Source: Hydrococcus rivularis NIES-593 (GTDB lineage: Bacteria; Cyanobacteriota; Cyanobacteriia; Cyanobacteriales; Microcystaceae). From it: a DNA stretch of 64,000 bases. The notes below the pieces were generated by a model. That model was not told where the DNA came from and ran no database searches. It saw only the letters and a program-made list of their open reading frames with translations. Below, one piece after another: positions 25,994 through 34,690 of the stretch (position 1 is the first letter of the stretch; every line of letters starts with the position of its first letter). Location: the NCBI RefSeq assembly GCF_001904635.1, contig NZ_MRCB01000016.1, positions 43,446 to 107,445 on the forward strand, written 5' to 3'. A program made the translations under genes and the position numbers.

Positions 25994-27110
25994 CTATTGT
26001 TCAATTCCTAGCGTAGATTGGCGCAAATAGGCTTCGATAAAAGGATCGAGTTCCCCATCCATAACAGCATTCACATTGTTAGTTTCTACATTGGTTCGCA
26101 GATCTTTGACCATTTGATAGGGATGGAAGACATAGTTGCGAATTTGGTTGCCCCAGGCGGCTTCTACCATATCGCCTCGGATTTCTGCGATTTCTTTTGC
26201 CCGCTGTTCTTGAAGGATTACCAACAATTTCGCCTTGAGAAGGGCGAGGGCTTTTTCTTTATTTTGGAGTTGAGATCGCTCTTGGGTACAGCGAACGGCG
26301 ATCCCCGTGGGGATGTGGACGATGCGAACGGCAGTTTCTACCTTATTAACGTTTTGTCCGCCCTTCCCGCCAGCACGAGAAGTGGTGATTTCCAGATCTT
26401 TTTCGGGGATCTCTACTTTAACCGCTTCCTCCCCTAAAATTGGCATCACTTCCACGCCGGCAAAGCTGGTTTGTCGCTTGCCGTTGGCATTGAAAGGGGA
26501 AATACGAACCAGTCGGTGAGTGCCTTTTTCGCCTTTGAGGTAGCCGTAGGCGTAGCGTCCCTCAAATTCGAGGGTGGCGGACTTGATCCCCGCTTCATCG
26601 CCTTCAGAAATGTCACTCACGCGGACTTTATAACCTTGTTTTTCTCCCCAACGGGTATACATGCGCAGCAACATTTCTGCCCAATCCTGGGCATCCGTTC
26701 CACCAGCCCCGGCATTAATAGTTAGGATGGCTCCTTTTGCGTCATATTCACCCGATAAAAGCTGCTGTAGTTCCCAACGATCGAGTTCTTGTTGGAGGTG
26801 AATGAGATTGTTTTTGGCTTCTGTTGCGAGGGTTTCGTCGGCTTCTAATTCTAGTAGTTCGGCAATGGCTTTGGTATCTTCTAGTTGAGTTTGCCATTGT
26901 TGGTATTGCTCTAAGCTGGATTTGAGATCGTTGAGTTCCTGAAGCGTTGTTTGTGCTTTCTCTTGACTATCCCAGAAATCCGGTTGAGCGGCCAATTGTT
27001 CTAAATCTTGGATCTTAGCTTTGAGTGCGCGAAGGTCAAAGATAGTCCTGGGTTTTCCCCAGGCGCGAACCGACGGTTTCTATTTCTCGTTTGAGTTCTG
27101 ATATTTCCAT
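25994..27110 (-). CDS. prfB: Peptide chain release factor 2 (programmed +1 frameshift)
   Basis: RF2 releases peptides at UGA and UAA. The gene is in two frames. ATG at 27108-27110 (after AGGAG) begins 24 codons, [13 protein letters not shown] to TQDYL, which end at an in-frame TGA (27036-27038). A +1 shift on CTT TGA C continues as [14 protein letters not shown] and on through 347 more residues, for a total of 371, the usual RF2 length. The GGQ motif ([13 protein letters not shown]) that triggers hydrolysis is intact, as is the stop-recognition SPF region ([10 protein letters not shown]). The zero-frame stop is thus an autoregulatory site read by RF2 itself. Coordinates cover both parts. Confidence 0.96.
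27035..27047 (-). promoter_or_regulatory. prfB programmed +1 frameshift site
   Basis: On the minus strand the mRNA reads AGGACTATCTTTGAC. CUU (27039-27041) is the slippery codon, UGA (27036-27038) the zero-frame stop and C27035 the poor-termination context. The AGGA a few bases before CUU takes the place of the AGGGGG stimulatory sequence of Escherichia coli prfB. Confidence 0.92.
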
Positions 27111-27143
27111 ACTCTCCTGAAAGTTTAGGGTAGTATTTCTATT

Positions 27144-28052
27144 CTAATCCTTTCTAAGAATCGTTTTGGAATACGAGGTTTCTGCTGCCGTAAATACGGC
27201 TAAAGCTTTGGGGATCGCACGAAACTTAGCCGGGGTAGAAACGGTCAATTCTCCATCTGTGTTGATCTCTTCGGGTTTGCGCGTATAGATCTCGACTTCT
27301 TCTGCTTCAAGCGATCGCACCCACGGCAGATTCTCGTAATCGCCACTAGGTAAAGTCCATATTAGCGGAAAAATTTGCCACCAACGCTCTATTTCTAAAC
27401 TATACAAGTCCAAGCGGCGATCGTCGATCGCGGCATCTTTGGCGATCGCCATGCTACCGCCATAATAGCGCCCGTTGCCGATCGCAATCTGAATGGTTTT
27501 AATTCTAATCGACTCGCCATTGGCGCGAATTTCTGCTCGAAAGGGACGAGTTTGACTGAGGACTTGCAAGGCGGTATAACCATAAGCGAGAATCCCCAAA
27601 CGGCGTTTTGCTCCTTTCGAGAGTTTCTTGGTGATTTTTACGCTCAATCCCAAACTCGCCACGTTAAAGAAATGTTTGCCGTTGACCCAACCCAGGTCGA
27701 TATACTTGAGGTTACCAGATGCGATCGCCCGACAAGCTTCTGGAATAGACGGCGGAATTGAGAGAGTACGCGCTAAATCGTTAGCCGTTCCCAGCGGGAG
27801 AATGCCTAATGGGAGTTTGGTTTCTACCAAGCTATCGACAACCGCATTTAAGGTGCCGTCTCCTCCACCGACGATGACTAAATCGATCGCATTTTTATGT
27901 TTGTGGACTAGCTCAGGAAGTTGCTTAGGATTTTTAATCGGCACGGTAATTAGTTCAAAATCTAGGTCATGTAGAATTTCGACTGCTTTGGCCAGGCTTT
28001 TTTGACCCTTGCGAGCATAACGGTTAACTAGCAAGAGCGCTCGTTTAGTCAT
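27144..28052 (-). CDS. Diacylglycerol/lipid kinase, YegS/BmrU type
   Basis: A 302-residue soluble kinase of the DAGK catalytic family that phosphorylates diacylglycerol or related lipids at the membrane surface. The nucleotide-binding loop IVGGGDGTLNAVVDSL (near 60-75) and the LPLGTANDLARTLSIP block (near 85-100) are intact. The second beta-rich domain begins near IDLGWVNGKHFFNVASLG and ends with the strand TDGELTV. The substrate cannot be fixed from sequence. It follows prfB's upstream end by 33 bases on the same strand and may be the first gene of that transcript. Confidence 0.9.
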   Translation of the reverse strand: MTKRALLLVNRYARKGQKSLAKAVEILHDLDFELITVPIKNPKQLPELVHKHKNAIDLVIVGGGDGTLNAVVDSLVETKLPLGILPLGTANDLARTLSIPPSIPEACRAIASGNLKYIDLGWVNGKHFFNVASLGLSVKITKKLSKGAKRRLGILAYGYTALQVLSQTRPFRAEIRANGESIRIKTIQIAIGNGRYYGGSMAIAKDAAIDDRRLDLYSLEIERWWQIFPLIWTLPSGDYENLPWVRSLEAEEVEIYTRKPEEINTDGELTVSTPAKFRAIPKALAVFTAAETSYSKTILRKD

Positions 28053-28185
28053 GAGATTTTGTTAGCGAGTGAGTGAGATAACATTTCTGTTTCTATTTTC
28101 TCTCTCTAGAAGCTTTACTGACACTCCCAATCGTTGTGAAGCCTTGCGAGTCGTTATTATCTGTTTTGACTGAGGTGCGATCGCT

Positions 28186-28923
28186 TTATCCTAACTCCTC
28201 AGAAAACAAGTCACTGGCGACTTGCTGCAATACTTTTAGTCCTCGTAGAGAACCTCGAATGAGTCGAATAGCCGCGACGGGGTTTTGCAACATCTTCATG
28301 GCTAAAGGAAAAGGCTGTAACGAACCATCAGATCCGATTGCTGGCATAATATTGGGTAAATCTTGCTGGCAGTCGTCGCTGATGACTCGTATTATGGCTA
28401 GAGCGATCCCCGCGCGAGCAAGAATTTCTAAGGCTGCATAGCTTTCCATGTCTACTACCTCAGCTTGGCAAGTTTGACCGAGATAAGATTTTTCTTGAGC
28501 AGACCAAATAACGCGATCGCTCGTCAACCCTTTGACTAATGTTGCTTTTTCTTGCAAGCGATCGCAAAGTAATTCAGTAAGATAAGAATCGCACTCTCGC
28601 CATGAAAGTCGCTCCCTCCCATAGCCGCAGGCTTGATAAATGACGATATCTCCTACACTATACTGGGGCGACAAGCTGCCACATAATCCCATTAGCAAGA
28701 CGCGAGTCGGCAGCTTATTAAGAAAGTCTTTAGTTTGTTGCCATTTTTCTAAATAGGGGATCAAAGCGTTCACACCCATGGGAATAGGCAATACTAGAGG
28801 TTTCTGCGAGTCAATCGATTGTAAACCTTGACAAATTGCTCTATATTCTCCTCCTTGAGGAACGAGAATTCTATCGACGTTACTGACAAAGGCGGCTGAT
28901 TTTCGAGCAGTTTCCCACGTCAT
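28186..28923 (-). CDS. Nucleosidase/phosphorylase superfamily protein
   Basis: A 245-residue protein of the PNP/UDP phosphorylase fold. The core glycine block is LLMGLCGSLSPQYSVGDIVIYQA (near 75-97, noted by its ends), and the substrate motif is VVDMESYAALEILARAGI, with the Met-Glu pair that binds the ribose of nucleoside substrates. The late Asp (VISDD) matches the catalytic base region. Related cyanobacterial proteins are annotated as MTA/SAH nucleosidases or as hopanoid-linked phosphorylases (HpnG); I cannot choose. No hopanoid genes are in view. Confidence 0.82.
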   Translation of the reverse strand: MTWETARKSAAFVSNVDRILVPQGGEYRAICQGLQSIDSQKPLVLPIPMGVNALIPYLEKWQQTKDFLNKLPTRVLLMGLCGSLSPQYSVGDIVIYQACGYGRERLSWRECDSYLTELLCDRLQEKATLVKGLTSDRVIWSAQEKSYLGQTCQAEVVDMESYAALEILARAGIALAIIRVISDDCQQDLPNIMPAIGSDGSLQPFPLAMKMLQNPVAAIRLIRGSLRGLKVLQQVASDLFSEELG

Positions 28924-29084
28924 TGATTTTTGAGAAATTTTCTTATTTAGAAGGCTGTTTAATGTTATATAAGGAATAGTGAGTTATTAAGAAGATTTCT
29001 ATGTGAATTCAGAATTGAGACAGGCATTCACCGCCTGCTTTTTTCAGATTTTCAAGCCCTGAGTATCGCTTAAGTATATCCCTG

Positions 29085-30191
29085 ATGGAACAACCAACTA
29101 TCCTCGATCTCAAAAACGTCACCAAGCAGTTTTCGGCTCATTCCACCCCGGCGGTAGATAACGTCAGTTTAACTTTAGAGCAAGGAGATGTATTAGGATT
29201 GCTCGGACCTTCTGGCTGCGGGAAAACGACGCTATTGCGGATTATCGCTGGCTTCGAGCAACCTTCAAAGGGCGAGATCGCTCTTGCCGGACGCACGGTT
29301 GCGGGCAAAGGATGTTGGGTGCCGCCAGAGTTGAGAAATACTGGCATGGTGTTTCAAGACTATGCTTTGTTCCCTCATCTAACCATTACAGAAAACATTG
29401 CTTTTGGGTTGCAAAGAAAGTGCGCTCGTCTCTCCAAATCAGAGATCGAACAACGCATTGCTGAGGTTCTTTTACTGGTAGGACTGACTGGATTAGAAAA
29501 ACGCTATCCCCACGAACTATCGGGCGGTCAACAACAGCGAGTGGCCTTAGCCAGGGCTTTAGCGCCCCAACCCACTTTGATCCTATTAGACGAGCCTCTG
29601 AGCAATTTGGACGTGCAAGTGCGACAGTACCTTCGCCACGAGATCCGCCACATCCTCAAAGCAGCAGGAACTTCGGCTATTTTCGTCACGCATGACCAAG
29701 AAGAAGCCCTTTCCATTTCTGACAAAATTGGGGTAATGCGCCGGGGCAAACTAGAACAGTTAGGTACGCCAGAAGAAATTTATACTTGCCCGGCTTCGCT
29801 GTTTGTGGCAGAATTTGTCAAGCAGGCAAATGTTCTTCCAGCCAAGCGCCAGGGAAACACTTGGCAAACAGAAATTGGAGCCTGGGAAATACCGAGTGCA
29901 AGCGAACTGAGGGGATTAGATACGGGCGAGTTGACGATCGCTCAAGAGGATATTATTCTCAAGCCAGATGAAACCTCGACGATAAAAATCTGCGATCGCC
30001 AATTTTTAGGTCGAGAGTACCGCTACTGTCTAGAAACTGCTTCTGGCAAAAGATTGCACGCTCGTACCGCGATCGACACCCAACTCCCGATCGGGATGCG
30101 AGTCCGGCTTTCAGTCAGTCCCGAAGCCGCACGGGTTTTTCCCTCGACTGCCCAGACGAAGCCAATTTCTGAGGTGATTTCTTTTCATTAA
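29085..30191 (+). CDS. ABC transporter ATP-binding protein, FbpC/PotA type
   Basis: A 368-residue ATPase of an import system. Walker A is GPSGCGKTT (41-49), the signature LSGGQ at 145-149, Walker B LILLDE at 165-170 and the switch histidine in THDQEE. The sequence VPPELRNTGMVFQDYALFPHLT after Walker A is typical of Fe(III) importers (FbpC/FutC), though spermidine and molybdate ATPases are similar. Residues 250-360 form a TOBE regulatory domain (GELTIAQEDIILKPDE). No permease or binding-protein gene is next to it, so it is an orphan ATPase here; an ArsR-type regulator gene begins 93 bases downstream. Confidence 0.9.
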   Translation: MEQPTILDLKNVTKQFSAHSTPAVDNVSLTLEQGDVLGLLGPSGCGKTTLLRIIAGFEQPSKGEIALAGRTVAGKGCWVPPELRNTGMVFQDYALFPHLTITENIAFGLQRKCARLSKSEIEQRIAEVLLLVGLTGLEKRYPHELSGGQQQRVALARALAPQPTLILLDEPLSNLDVQVRQYLRHEIRHILKAAGTSAIFVTHDQEEALSISDKIGVMRRGKLEQLGTPEEIYTCPASLFVAEFVKQANVLPAKRQGNTWQTEIGAWEIPSASELRGLDTGELTIAQEDIILKPDETSTIKICDRQFLGREYRYCLETASGKRLHARTAIDTQLPIGMRVRLSVSPEAARVFPSTAQTKPISEVISFH

Positions 30192-30284
30192 AACGCGATC
30201 GCTGCATCGAGGAAGTATTTTCGCCTAAAATAAAAATAACTACTTGGTTATTTAATCGATTTTTGAAATCGGCGATCGCTCTCT

Positions 30285-30638
30285 ATGGTAAAGACTTCTT
30301 CTAAGACATCTCCCGAACTGCTAGCCCCAGTGGCAGAATATTTCAAAGTCCTCTCAGAAGTGAGTCGTCTGGCAATTTTAGATGTGCTAAGGCAATCGGG
30401 AACGATGAATGTCACAGAAATTGCTGAAGCGACTGGTTTGGGACAGGCAAATTTATCGAAGCACTTAAAAGTATTGACGCAAGCTGGGTTTTTGTCGCGC
30501 CAGCAAAACGGAGTCAGCGTTTATTATGAAATTGCCGATCCAGCAATCTTTGAGTTATGCGAGTTAGTTTGCGATCGCGTTAAGGAACGATTGCTAAAAC
30601 AAGCTCAACAGTTTGAGAAATTTGAGGCTTTTCTTTAA
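30285..30638 (+). CDS. ArsR-family transcriptional regulator
   Basis: A 117-residue winged-helix repressor. The helix-turn-helix is MNVTEIAEATGLGQANLSKHLKVLTQAGFL (about 43-72, noted by its ends), followed by the wing SRQQNGVSVYYEI. The alpha-5 region contains ELCELVCDRV, two cysteines spaced four apart near 92-96, which could sense a metal or redox state; the classical alpha-3 ELCVCDL arsenic site is absent. Its target may be the ABC ATPase upstream, in the same orientation, but no operator is visible. The gene ends only four bases from the convergent LpxB-like gene. Confidence 0.88.
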   Translation: MVKTSSKTSPELLAPVAEYFKVLSEVSRLAILDVLRQSGTMNVTEIAEATGLGQANLSKHLKVLTQAGFLSRQQNGVSVYYEIADPAIFELCELVCDRVKERLLKQAQQFEKFEAFL

Positions 30639-30642
30639 ACCA

Positions 30643-31956
30643 CTAACTATTGTCCATAAATTTTTCCATCAGACAATTGGCAATGCGAGATGCCGCGCCG
30701 GGACTTCCCATCCGTCGCCGTCCATTTTGGTGAATTTGCTGCCAGCGATCGGCATCGTCGAGTAAGGATTGAATCTCACTAACAACGCGTTCGGGGTGTT
30801 CTACCAGGATAGCAGAACATCCTAAGAGACGAGTTTGAGCTTCAGCAAATGCATAGGTAAATTGTGGTCCCTCGCCAGGAATGATAATAGCAGGTTTACC
30901 CAAGCCGACAAACTGTTCTGTTGCCGTTCCTGCCATCGCGATCGCTAAGTCAGCCGCCGACAACCACTCTGCATAGATAGTTTGAGATAGTATTAAGGTT
31001 GTACTGCCTAGCGTAAACGCTGCAACCTTAGCATCGGAAATCGGACAAGAATTCCAACCGCGCTCGATGAGAGGTTTTTGAAAAGGTTCGAGAGACAAAG
31101 CGGGCGCGATCGCGCCTAAAAATAAAATAGGACGGCGATCGAAGATCGCGATGACTCCCGCTATAGCGGTCAAAATCGTTCGCCAATTCCTTTGTGCTTC
31201 TGGCATTCTCGATCCGGGGAGCAGGAGAATGACGAGCGAATCCTTCTGGCTTTTGGCTGGTGAGCTGCTGTTTTGCCAGCTCCAAGTAGATCGACTGACC
31301 CATCCTTTGTGGGACGAGTTGATGCCGCACAGATGTAGGGGGGCGCGATCGCGGGCTTCAACTTCAAGTCCATCCATCATGGGATTGCCCAGATCGAAAG
31401 CGGGGATCGACCATTGTTGTAAAATTTGAGTGGTTAGTGTATCTCTGGGAAATACTGCCTTGCAGCGGCGACGGCTCATTAACCAGCGCTCCCAGGGAAG
31501 ATACACCGCTCCCAACCAGCGTTCTAATCTAGAGGTTTGAGGCAACCAACCGTCTTCGTCGCGAAGATAATACTCGGATTTTGCCGTTCCGACAAAAGCA
31601 TATTCAGCACCGCTCGACCATGCAAATAATAGAGGCACAATATCGCCCACCGCTAAAATTTTTCCGCCTGTTTTTGCCCATCTGCGGACGGTATTAAATT
31701 GCGCTAGCGTCAACTGCAATAATCCGCCTCGAACGTCTCGCCATAGCTGTCGTCCATCCATGTAGATAAATCCTCCAGAAGGCATCTGCTTTACCTGCCC
31801 GATCGTGGGAATATTAAGCTGGGAATAGGCGTATCCAGTTCCCACTAAAGGAAATGCCGTTATTTGGGGCGATCTGGGATGGCGTTGCAATTGTTCTATA
31901 ATGCGGATGGCGATCGCGTCTTCTCCGTGACCGTTACTTAAGACAAGGAGTTGCAT
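30643..31956 (-). CDS. Lipid-A-disaccharide-synthase-related protein
   Basis: A 437-residue GT-B protein distantly related to LpxB. The N-terminal Rossmann start LLVLSNGHGEDAIAIRIIEQL and the later donor-binding region (LLLPGSRMPEAQRNW, then AMAGTATEQFVGLGKPAIIIPGEGPQF) are those of the cyanobacterial/plant family annotated as lipid-A-disaccharide synthase-like. Its sugar acceptor is unknown; a role in lipid A or in another glycolipid is inferred. A second member of the group lies at 42895-44214. The stop codon is four bases from the convergent ArsR gene. Confidence 0.85.
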   Translation of the reverse strand: MQLLVLSNGHGEDAIAIRIIEQLQRHPRSPQITAFPLVGTGYAYSQLNIPTIGQVKQMPSGGFIYMDGRQLWRDVRGGLLQLTLAQFNTVRRWAKTGGKILAVGDIVPLLFAWSSGAEYAFVGTAKSEYYLRDEDGWLPQTSRLERWLGAVYLPWERWLMSRRRCKAVFPRDTLTTQILQQWSIPAFDLGNPMMDGLEVEARDRAPLHLCGINSSHKGWVSRSTWSWQNSSSPAKSQKDSLVILLLPGSRMPEAQRNWRTILTAIAGVIAIFDRRPILFLGAIAPALSLEPFQKPLIERGWNSCPISDAKVAAFTLGSTTLILSQTIYAEWLSAADLAIAMAGTATEQFVGLGKPAIIIPGEGPQFTYAFAEAQTRLLGCSAILVEHPERVVSEIQSLLDDADRWQQIHQNGRRRMGSPGAASRIANCLMEKFMDNS

Positions 31957-32059
31957 GAATTTAGACTAACAGCTCATTAGGTAGACGGTTTTTTTAAGAT
32001 AACCGATTCTTTACAGATAGTTCCTATTCCAGTTTTCCGAAGATAAGGAAAATAAGAGT

Positions 32060-32179
32060 GTGTTTTCTAAATTAAAATCGTTTTTTATTGATTTTGCCGC
32101 CAGTCGCAATCGCCTCAAACTCTATCGCGATCGGCGCTTGGAGAACTTTGTCCTGAAAAATTTATCAGTTTACTCTTAA
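32060..32179 (+). CDS. Putative small basic protein
   Basis: A 39-codon frame starting at GTG (32060), with AAGGA nine bases upstream. The product (FSKLKSFFIDFAASRNRLKL, then YRDRRLENFVLKNLSVYS) is basic and could form an amphipathic helix. The amino-acid pattern looks more like protein than random sequence, but no family is recognised. It could also be the 5' end of a lost gene. The surrounding gap (31957-32390) shows nothing else. Confidence 0.3.
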   Translation: MFSKLKSFFIDFAASRNRLKLYRDRRLENFVLKNLSVYS

Positions 32180-32390
32180 TAGCCTAAACTTAGGTTGTTT
32201 TCATTATCACATTCCATGAGAATGCAAGTGGTTAGGGAACAACAGTGGACAGATTAGCATTACTAGATATGGCTTCCTATAATAGTCTTTGACTGTTAAG
32301 CTAGCTGGTAATGCTAATTGTTTCCTTGGTAGGACAACGCCAAATGAGATAAGCTCGACAGGAGTGAGTTCTTTCTCATTGGCAAAACCT

Positions 32391-32708
32391 ATGCATGCAC
32401 TTTCAATTCCGACTTGGGTTATTCACGTTTCTAGCGTTATTGAGTGGGTTGCCGCTATTTGGCTGGTCTGGATTTATGGAGAAGTAACTGGCAATCGATA
32501 CTGGTGGGGATTATCCTGGGCAATGTTACCTGCTTTGCTCAGTGCCATGTGTGCTTGTACTTGGCATTTCTTCGATAATGCCAGTTCGTTAGAATGGCTA
32601 GTGACGCTGCAAGCTTCAATGACCGTGGTAGGGAATTGTACTCTGTGCGCTGCGGCTTGGTGGATTTGGCGTTCTGCTAGTGGGGGCGATCGATCGCAGC
32701 AAGAATAG
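32391..32708 (+). CDS. DUF2499 protein (Ycf49-like)
   Basis: A 105-residue membrane protein with about three hydrophobic segments. The N-terminus MHALSIPTWVIHVSSVIEW and the CACTWHFFDNA block (near 61-71) mark the DUF2499 family, also found in some algal plastids as Ycf49. The frame is open further upstream, but the start at MHALS matches the family, so I use ATG 32391. It is followed by the DUF3593 gene in the same direction; the two are adjacent in most cyanobacteria and act together in some unknown process of photosynthetic cells. Confidence 0.88.
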   Translation: MHALSIPTWVIHVSSVIEWVAAIWLVWIYGEVTGNRYWWGLSWAMLPALLSAMCACTWHFFDNASSLEWLVTLQASMTVVGNCTLCAAAWWIWRSASGGDRSQQE

Positions 32709-32740
32709 TTAACAATAGTAGTCGAAAAAAAATTCCTGTG

Positions 32741-33034
32741 ATGCTCTCAAAAGATACGTTATTTGCCCTTTCCCTATTTCCTTATCTAGGATTTTTGTGG
32801 TTTCTGACTCGTTCTAAACAAACCCCGCGTTTGGCTTTAATTGGGTTTTATGCCCTGTTGGTTTTTGTCGGCGTTACCATTCCAGCGGGAATTTATGCCA
32901 AAATTCACTATGGCGAGGTTTTAGCCAATGTGGATTGTTTGCACGGCAGTGCGGAATCTTTGCTAACGCTTTCTAATATTTTGGTCGTGCTGGGGTTTCG
33001 GCAAGCTATTGTCGATCGCAAACGCGCGTCGTGA
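32741..33034 (+). CDS. DUF3593 protein
   Basis: A 97-residue membrane protein with three hydrophobic segments (ALSLFPYLGFLWFLT; ALIGFYALLVFVGVTI; LLTLSNILVVLGF). The block VDCLHGSAESLLTLSN near 68-83 is characteristic. It forms a conserved pair with the DUF2499 gene 32 bases upstream. Function unknown. ATG 32741 is used; a GTG one codon earlier is possible. It ends directly against the convergent nadC stop. Confidence 0.85.
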   Translation: MLSKDTLFALSLFPYLGFLWFLTRSKQTPRLALIGFYALLVFVGVTIPAGIYAKIHYGEVLANVDCLHGSAESLLTLSNILVVLGFRQAIVDRKRAS

Positions 33035-33910
33035 TTAGTTCATAGTTCCCATTTTCATACTCAAATCTAACCAAGTAGAACGAGTAATGGGAGCGCTGCT
33101 GGAGATATAATCTACCCCGGTTTCTGCCACCCTGCGAATACTGTTTAAGGTAATATTTCCAGATGCTTCGATCTTTACCTTGTCATTTCGTGCGCGGATC
33201 GACTGTACCGCTTGCTTCATCTCCTCGATCGTCATGTTATCCAACATGATAATATCCACGCCGCCTGCAAGAGCAGCTTCAACTTCAGCGATGCTGGTTG
33301 TCTCTACTTCGATTGTTAAAGGATAAGGCATCGTTTTGCGAACTGCCGCGATCGCTTCTCGAATCCCTCCAGCCGCTGCGATATGATTGTCCTTGATCAT
33401 AACCGCATCATCCAATCCCATGCGGTGGTTAACTGCGCCGCCGACTTGGGCGGCATACTTTTCCAAAATTCTCAATCCTGGCGTTGTTTTGCGCGTATCG
33501 ACCAACTGAGTCGGTAAATCTGCGATCGCGTCTGCATACTGTCGGGTTAACGTGGCAATGCCACTGAGACGCATGGCTAAATTGAGCGCTACTCTTTCCC
33601 CCATCAGTAAAGCATCCGTCGCGCCTTCGATGCGAGCAATTACCTCTGCGGGGTTGACTGCTTCGCCTTCTGCCACTAAGGGGACGAAATTTATCTGGCG
33701 ATCGAGTAACCGAAATACTCTGGCGGCGACTGGCAATCCTGCAATTATGCCTGCTTCTTTGGCAATCCATTCTGCCTTTCCTGCTGTAGCCGTTTGCGGG
33801 AAGATCCCTTGCGTCGCGCGATCGCCCCTACCAATATCCTCCAACAGCCAGCTTTGCAACAGTCCCTCTAATACAATCGGCGGCGGCAGTACGGCAATTG
33901 AATGTTTCAT
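33035..33910 (-). CDS. nadC: Quinolinate phosphoribosyltransferase
   Basis: A 291-residue cytoplasmic enzyme that makes nicotinate mononucleotide from quinolinate and PRPP in NAD biosynthesis. Catalytic features seen are DTRKTTPGLR (Arg/Lys contacts with the substrates), then HRMGLDDAVMIKDNH, EVETTSIAEVE and DIIMLDNM. The N-terminal LEDIGRGDRATQGI matches the family. Length and order of motifs are normal. The RDD gene begins nine bases upstream on the same strand, so the two are probably co-transcribed. Confidence 0.95.
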   Translation of the reverse strand: MKHSIAVLPPPIVLEGLLQSWLLEDIGRGDRATQGIFPQTATAGKAEWIAKEAGIIAGLPVAARVFRLLDRQINFVPLVAEGEAVNPAEVIARIEGATDALLMGERVALNLAMRLSGIATLTRQYADAIADLPTQLVDTRKTTPGLRILEKYAAQVGGAVNHRMGLDDAVMIKDNHIAAAGGIREAIAAVRKTMPYPLTIEVETTSIAEVEAALAGGVDIIMLDNMTIEEMKQAVQSIRARNDKVKIEASGNITLNSIRRVAETGVDYISSSAPITRSTWLDLSMKMGTMN

Positions 33911-33919
33911 CTCAGTAAA

Positions 33920-34459
33920 TTATCGTTTCTGAAAGTTGCGCCTCAAGTCAAAATAAAGCTTTTTCAGGCGCAGATCGAGCGATAAACCTCGGCGCGTTTG
34001 GATGACGATAGTTCCGGCAATTCTATCGTGAAAAGCTTGGTTGAGTTCTTCATCGGCAAAAGCCACGCCGCAATCGGCTAGTAGAGGAGAGACTAGCAAC
34101 AGCATCGACAATCCATTGACAAAATTAATTTCTAAGCCATACATTGCCAGCATCGCAGCCAAGCCAACAATTCCTTCCCGTTTTGCCAAAGCTAGCAATC
34201 CGGGAATTTTGTTAAAACGCGGATCGATGACTTTCATGTCCAGCGCATAGCGACCGAGACTTTGACCTTTATTTTTTTCGACAACTAAAACCCGCACGAC
34301 GAACCAGCCGACTAGGAACACAAACCACTGTATGACATCGGGGAAGAAGGAACTCAACAGCCAAACTGCAACAAAATCGATTAAAAAAGCAGCGACTCGC
34401 CGCTCGATCGGAACTTTAGGATATCGTCTCTCAGGCATTTGCTCGGTCTTAATCAGCAT
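33920..34459 (-). CDS. RDD family membrane protein
   Basis: A 179-residue protein with the RDD core: RRVAAFLIDFVAVWLLSSF (near 20-38) carries the Arg and the Asp of the family name, then two further membrane segments and GQSLGRYALDMKVID (85-99). RDD proteins are thought to be small membrane transporters or regulators. The C-terminus is basic and cytoplasmic. ATG at 34459 or at residue 8 (MPERRYPKV) could be the start; no ribosome site decides it. It precedes nadC with a nine-base gap. Confidence 0.85.
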   Translation of the reverse strand: MLIKTEQMPERRYPKVPIERRVAAFLIDFVAVWLLSSFFPDVIQWFVFLVGWFVVRVLVVEKNKGQSLGRYALDMKVIDPRFNKIPGLLALAKREGIVGLAAMLAMYGLEINFVNGLSMLLLVSPLLADCGVAFADEELNQAFHDRIAGTIVIQTRRGLSLDLRLKKLYFDLRRNFQKR

Positions 34460-34538
34460 GGTGAAGTAGAAGTAGGGACTTCGCTCCTTCGTTATAGCAA
34501 GAAATGATAACTTTTGTACTTCTCTACTTTACCTTGGT

Positions 34539-34612
34539 TGACTGACAAAACTCTTGAAATCGTTGACTTGTCGTGGGTTGGTGTTGAGCGATAGTGAAAC
34601 CCAACTTCGCAG
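34539..34612. repeat. Solitary element-B end plus a hairpin repeat
   Basis: TTGACTGACAAAACTC (34539-34554) matches the terminal inverted repeat of element B but no element body follows. It is next to GGGTTGGTGTTGAGCG then ATAGTGAAACCCAAC (about 34574-34604), whose ends pair as GGGTT/AACCC; similar sequences are dispersed in cyanobacterial genomes. Confidence 0.5.
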
Positions 34613-34690
34613 GCGCGATCGCCAAGAGAACGGTACATTCAAATGACTCAACCGGACGATCGGCAAACCGCTCTATCTGAGTAGATATCT

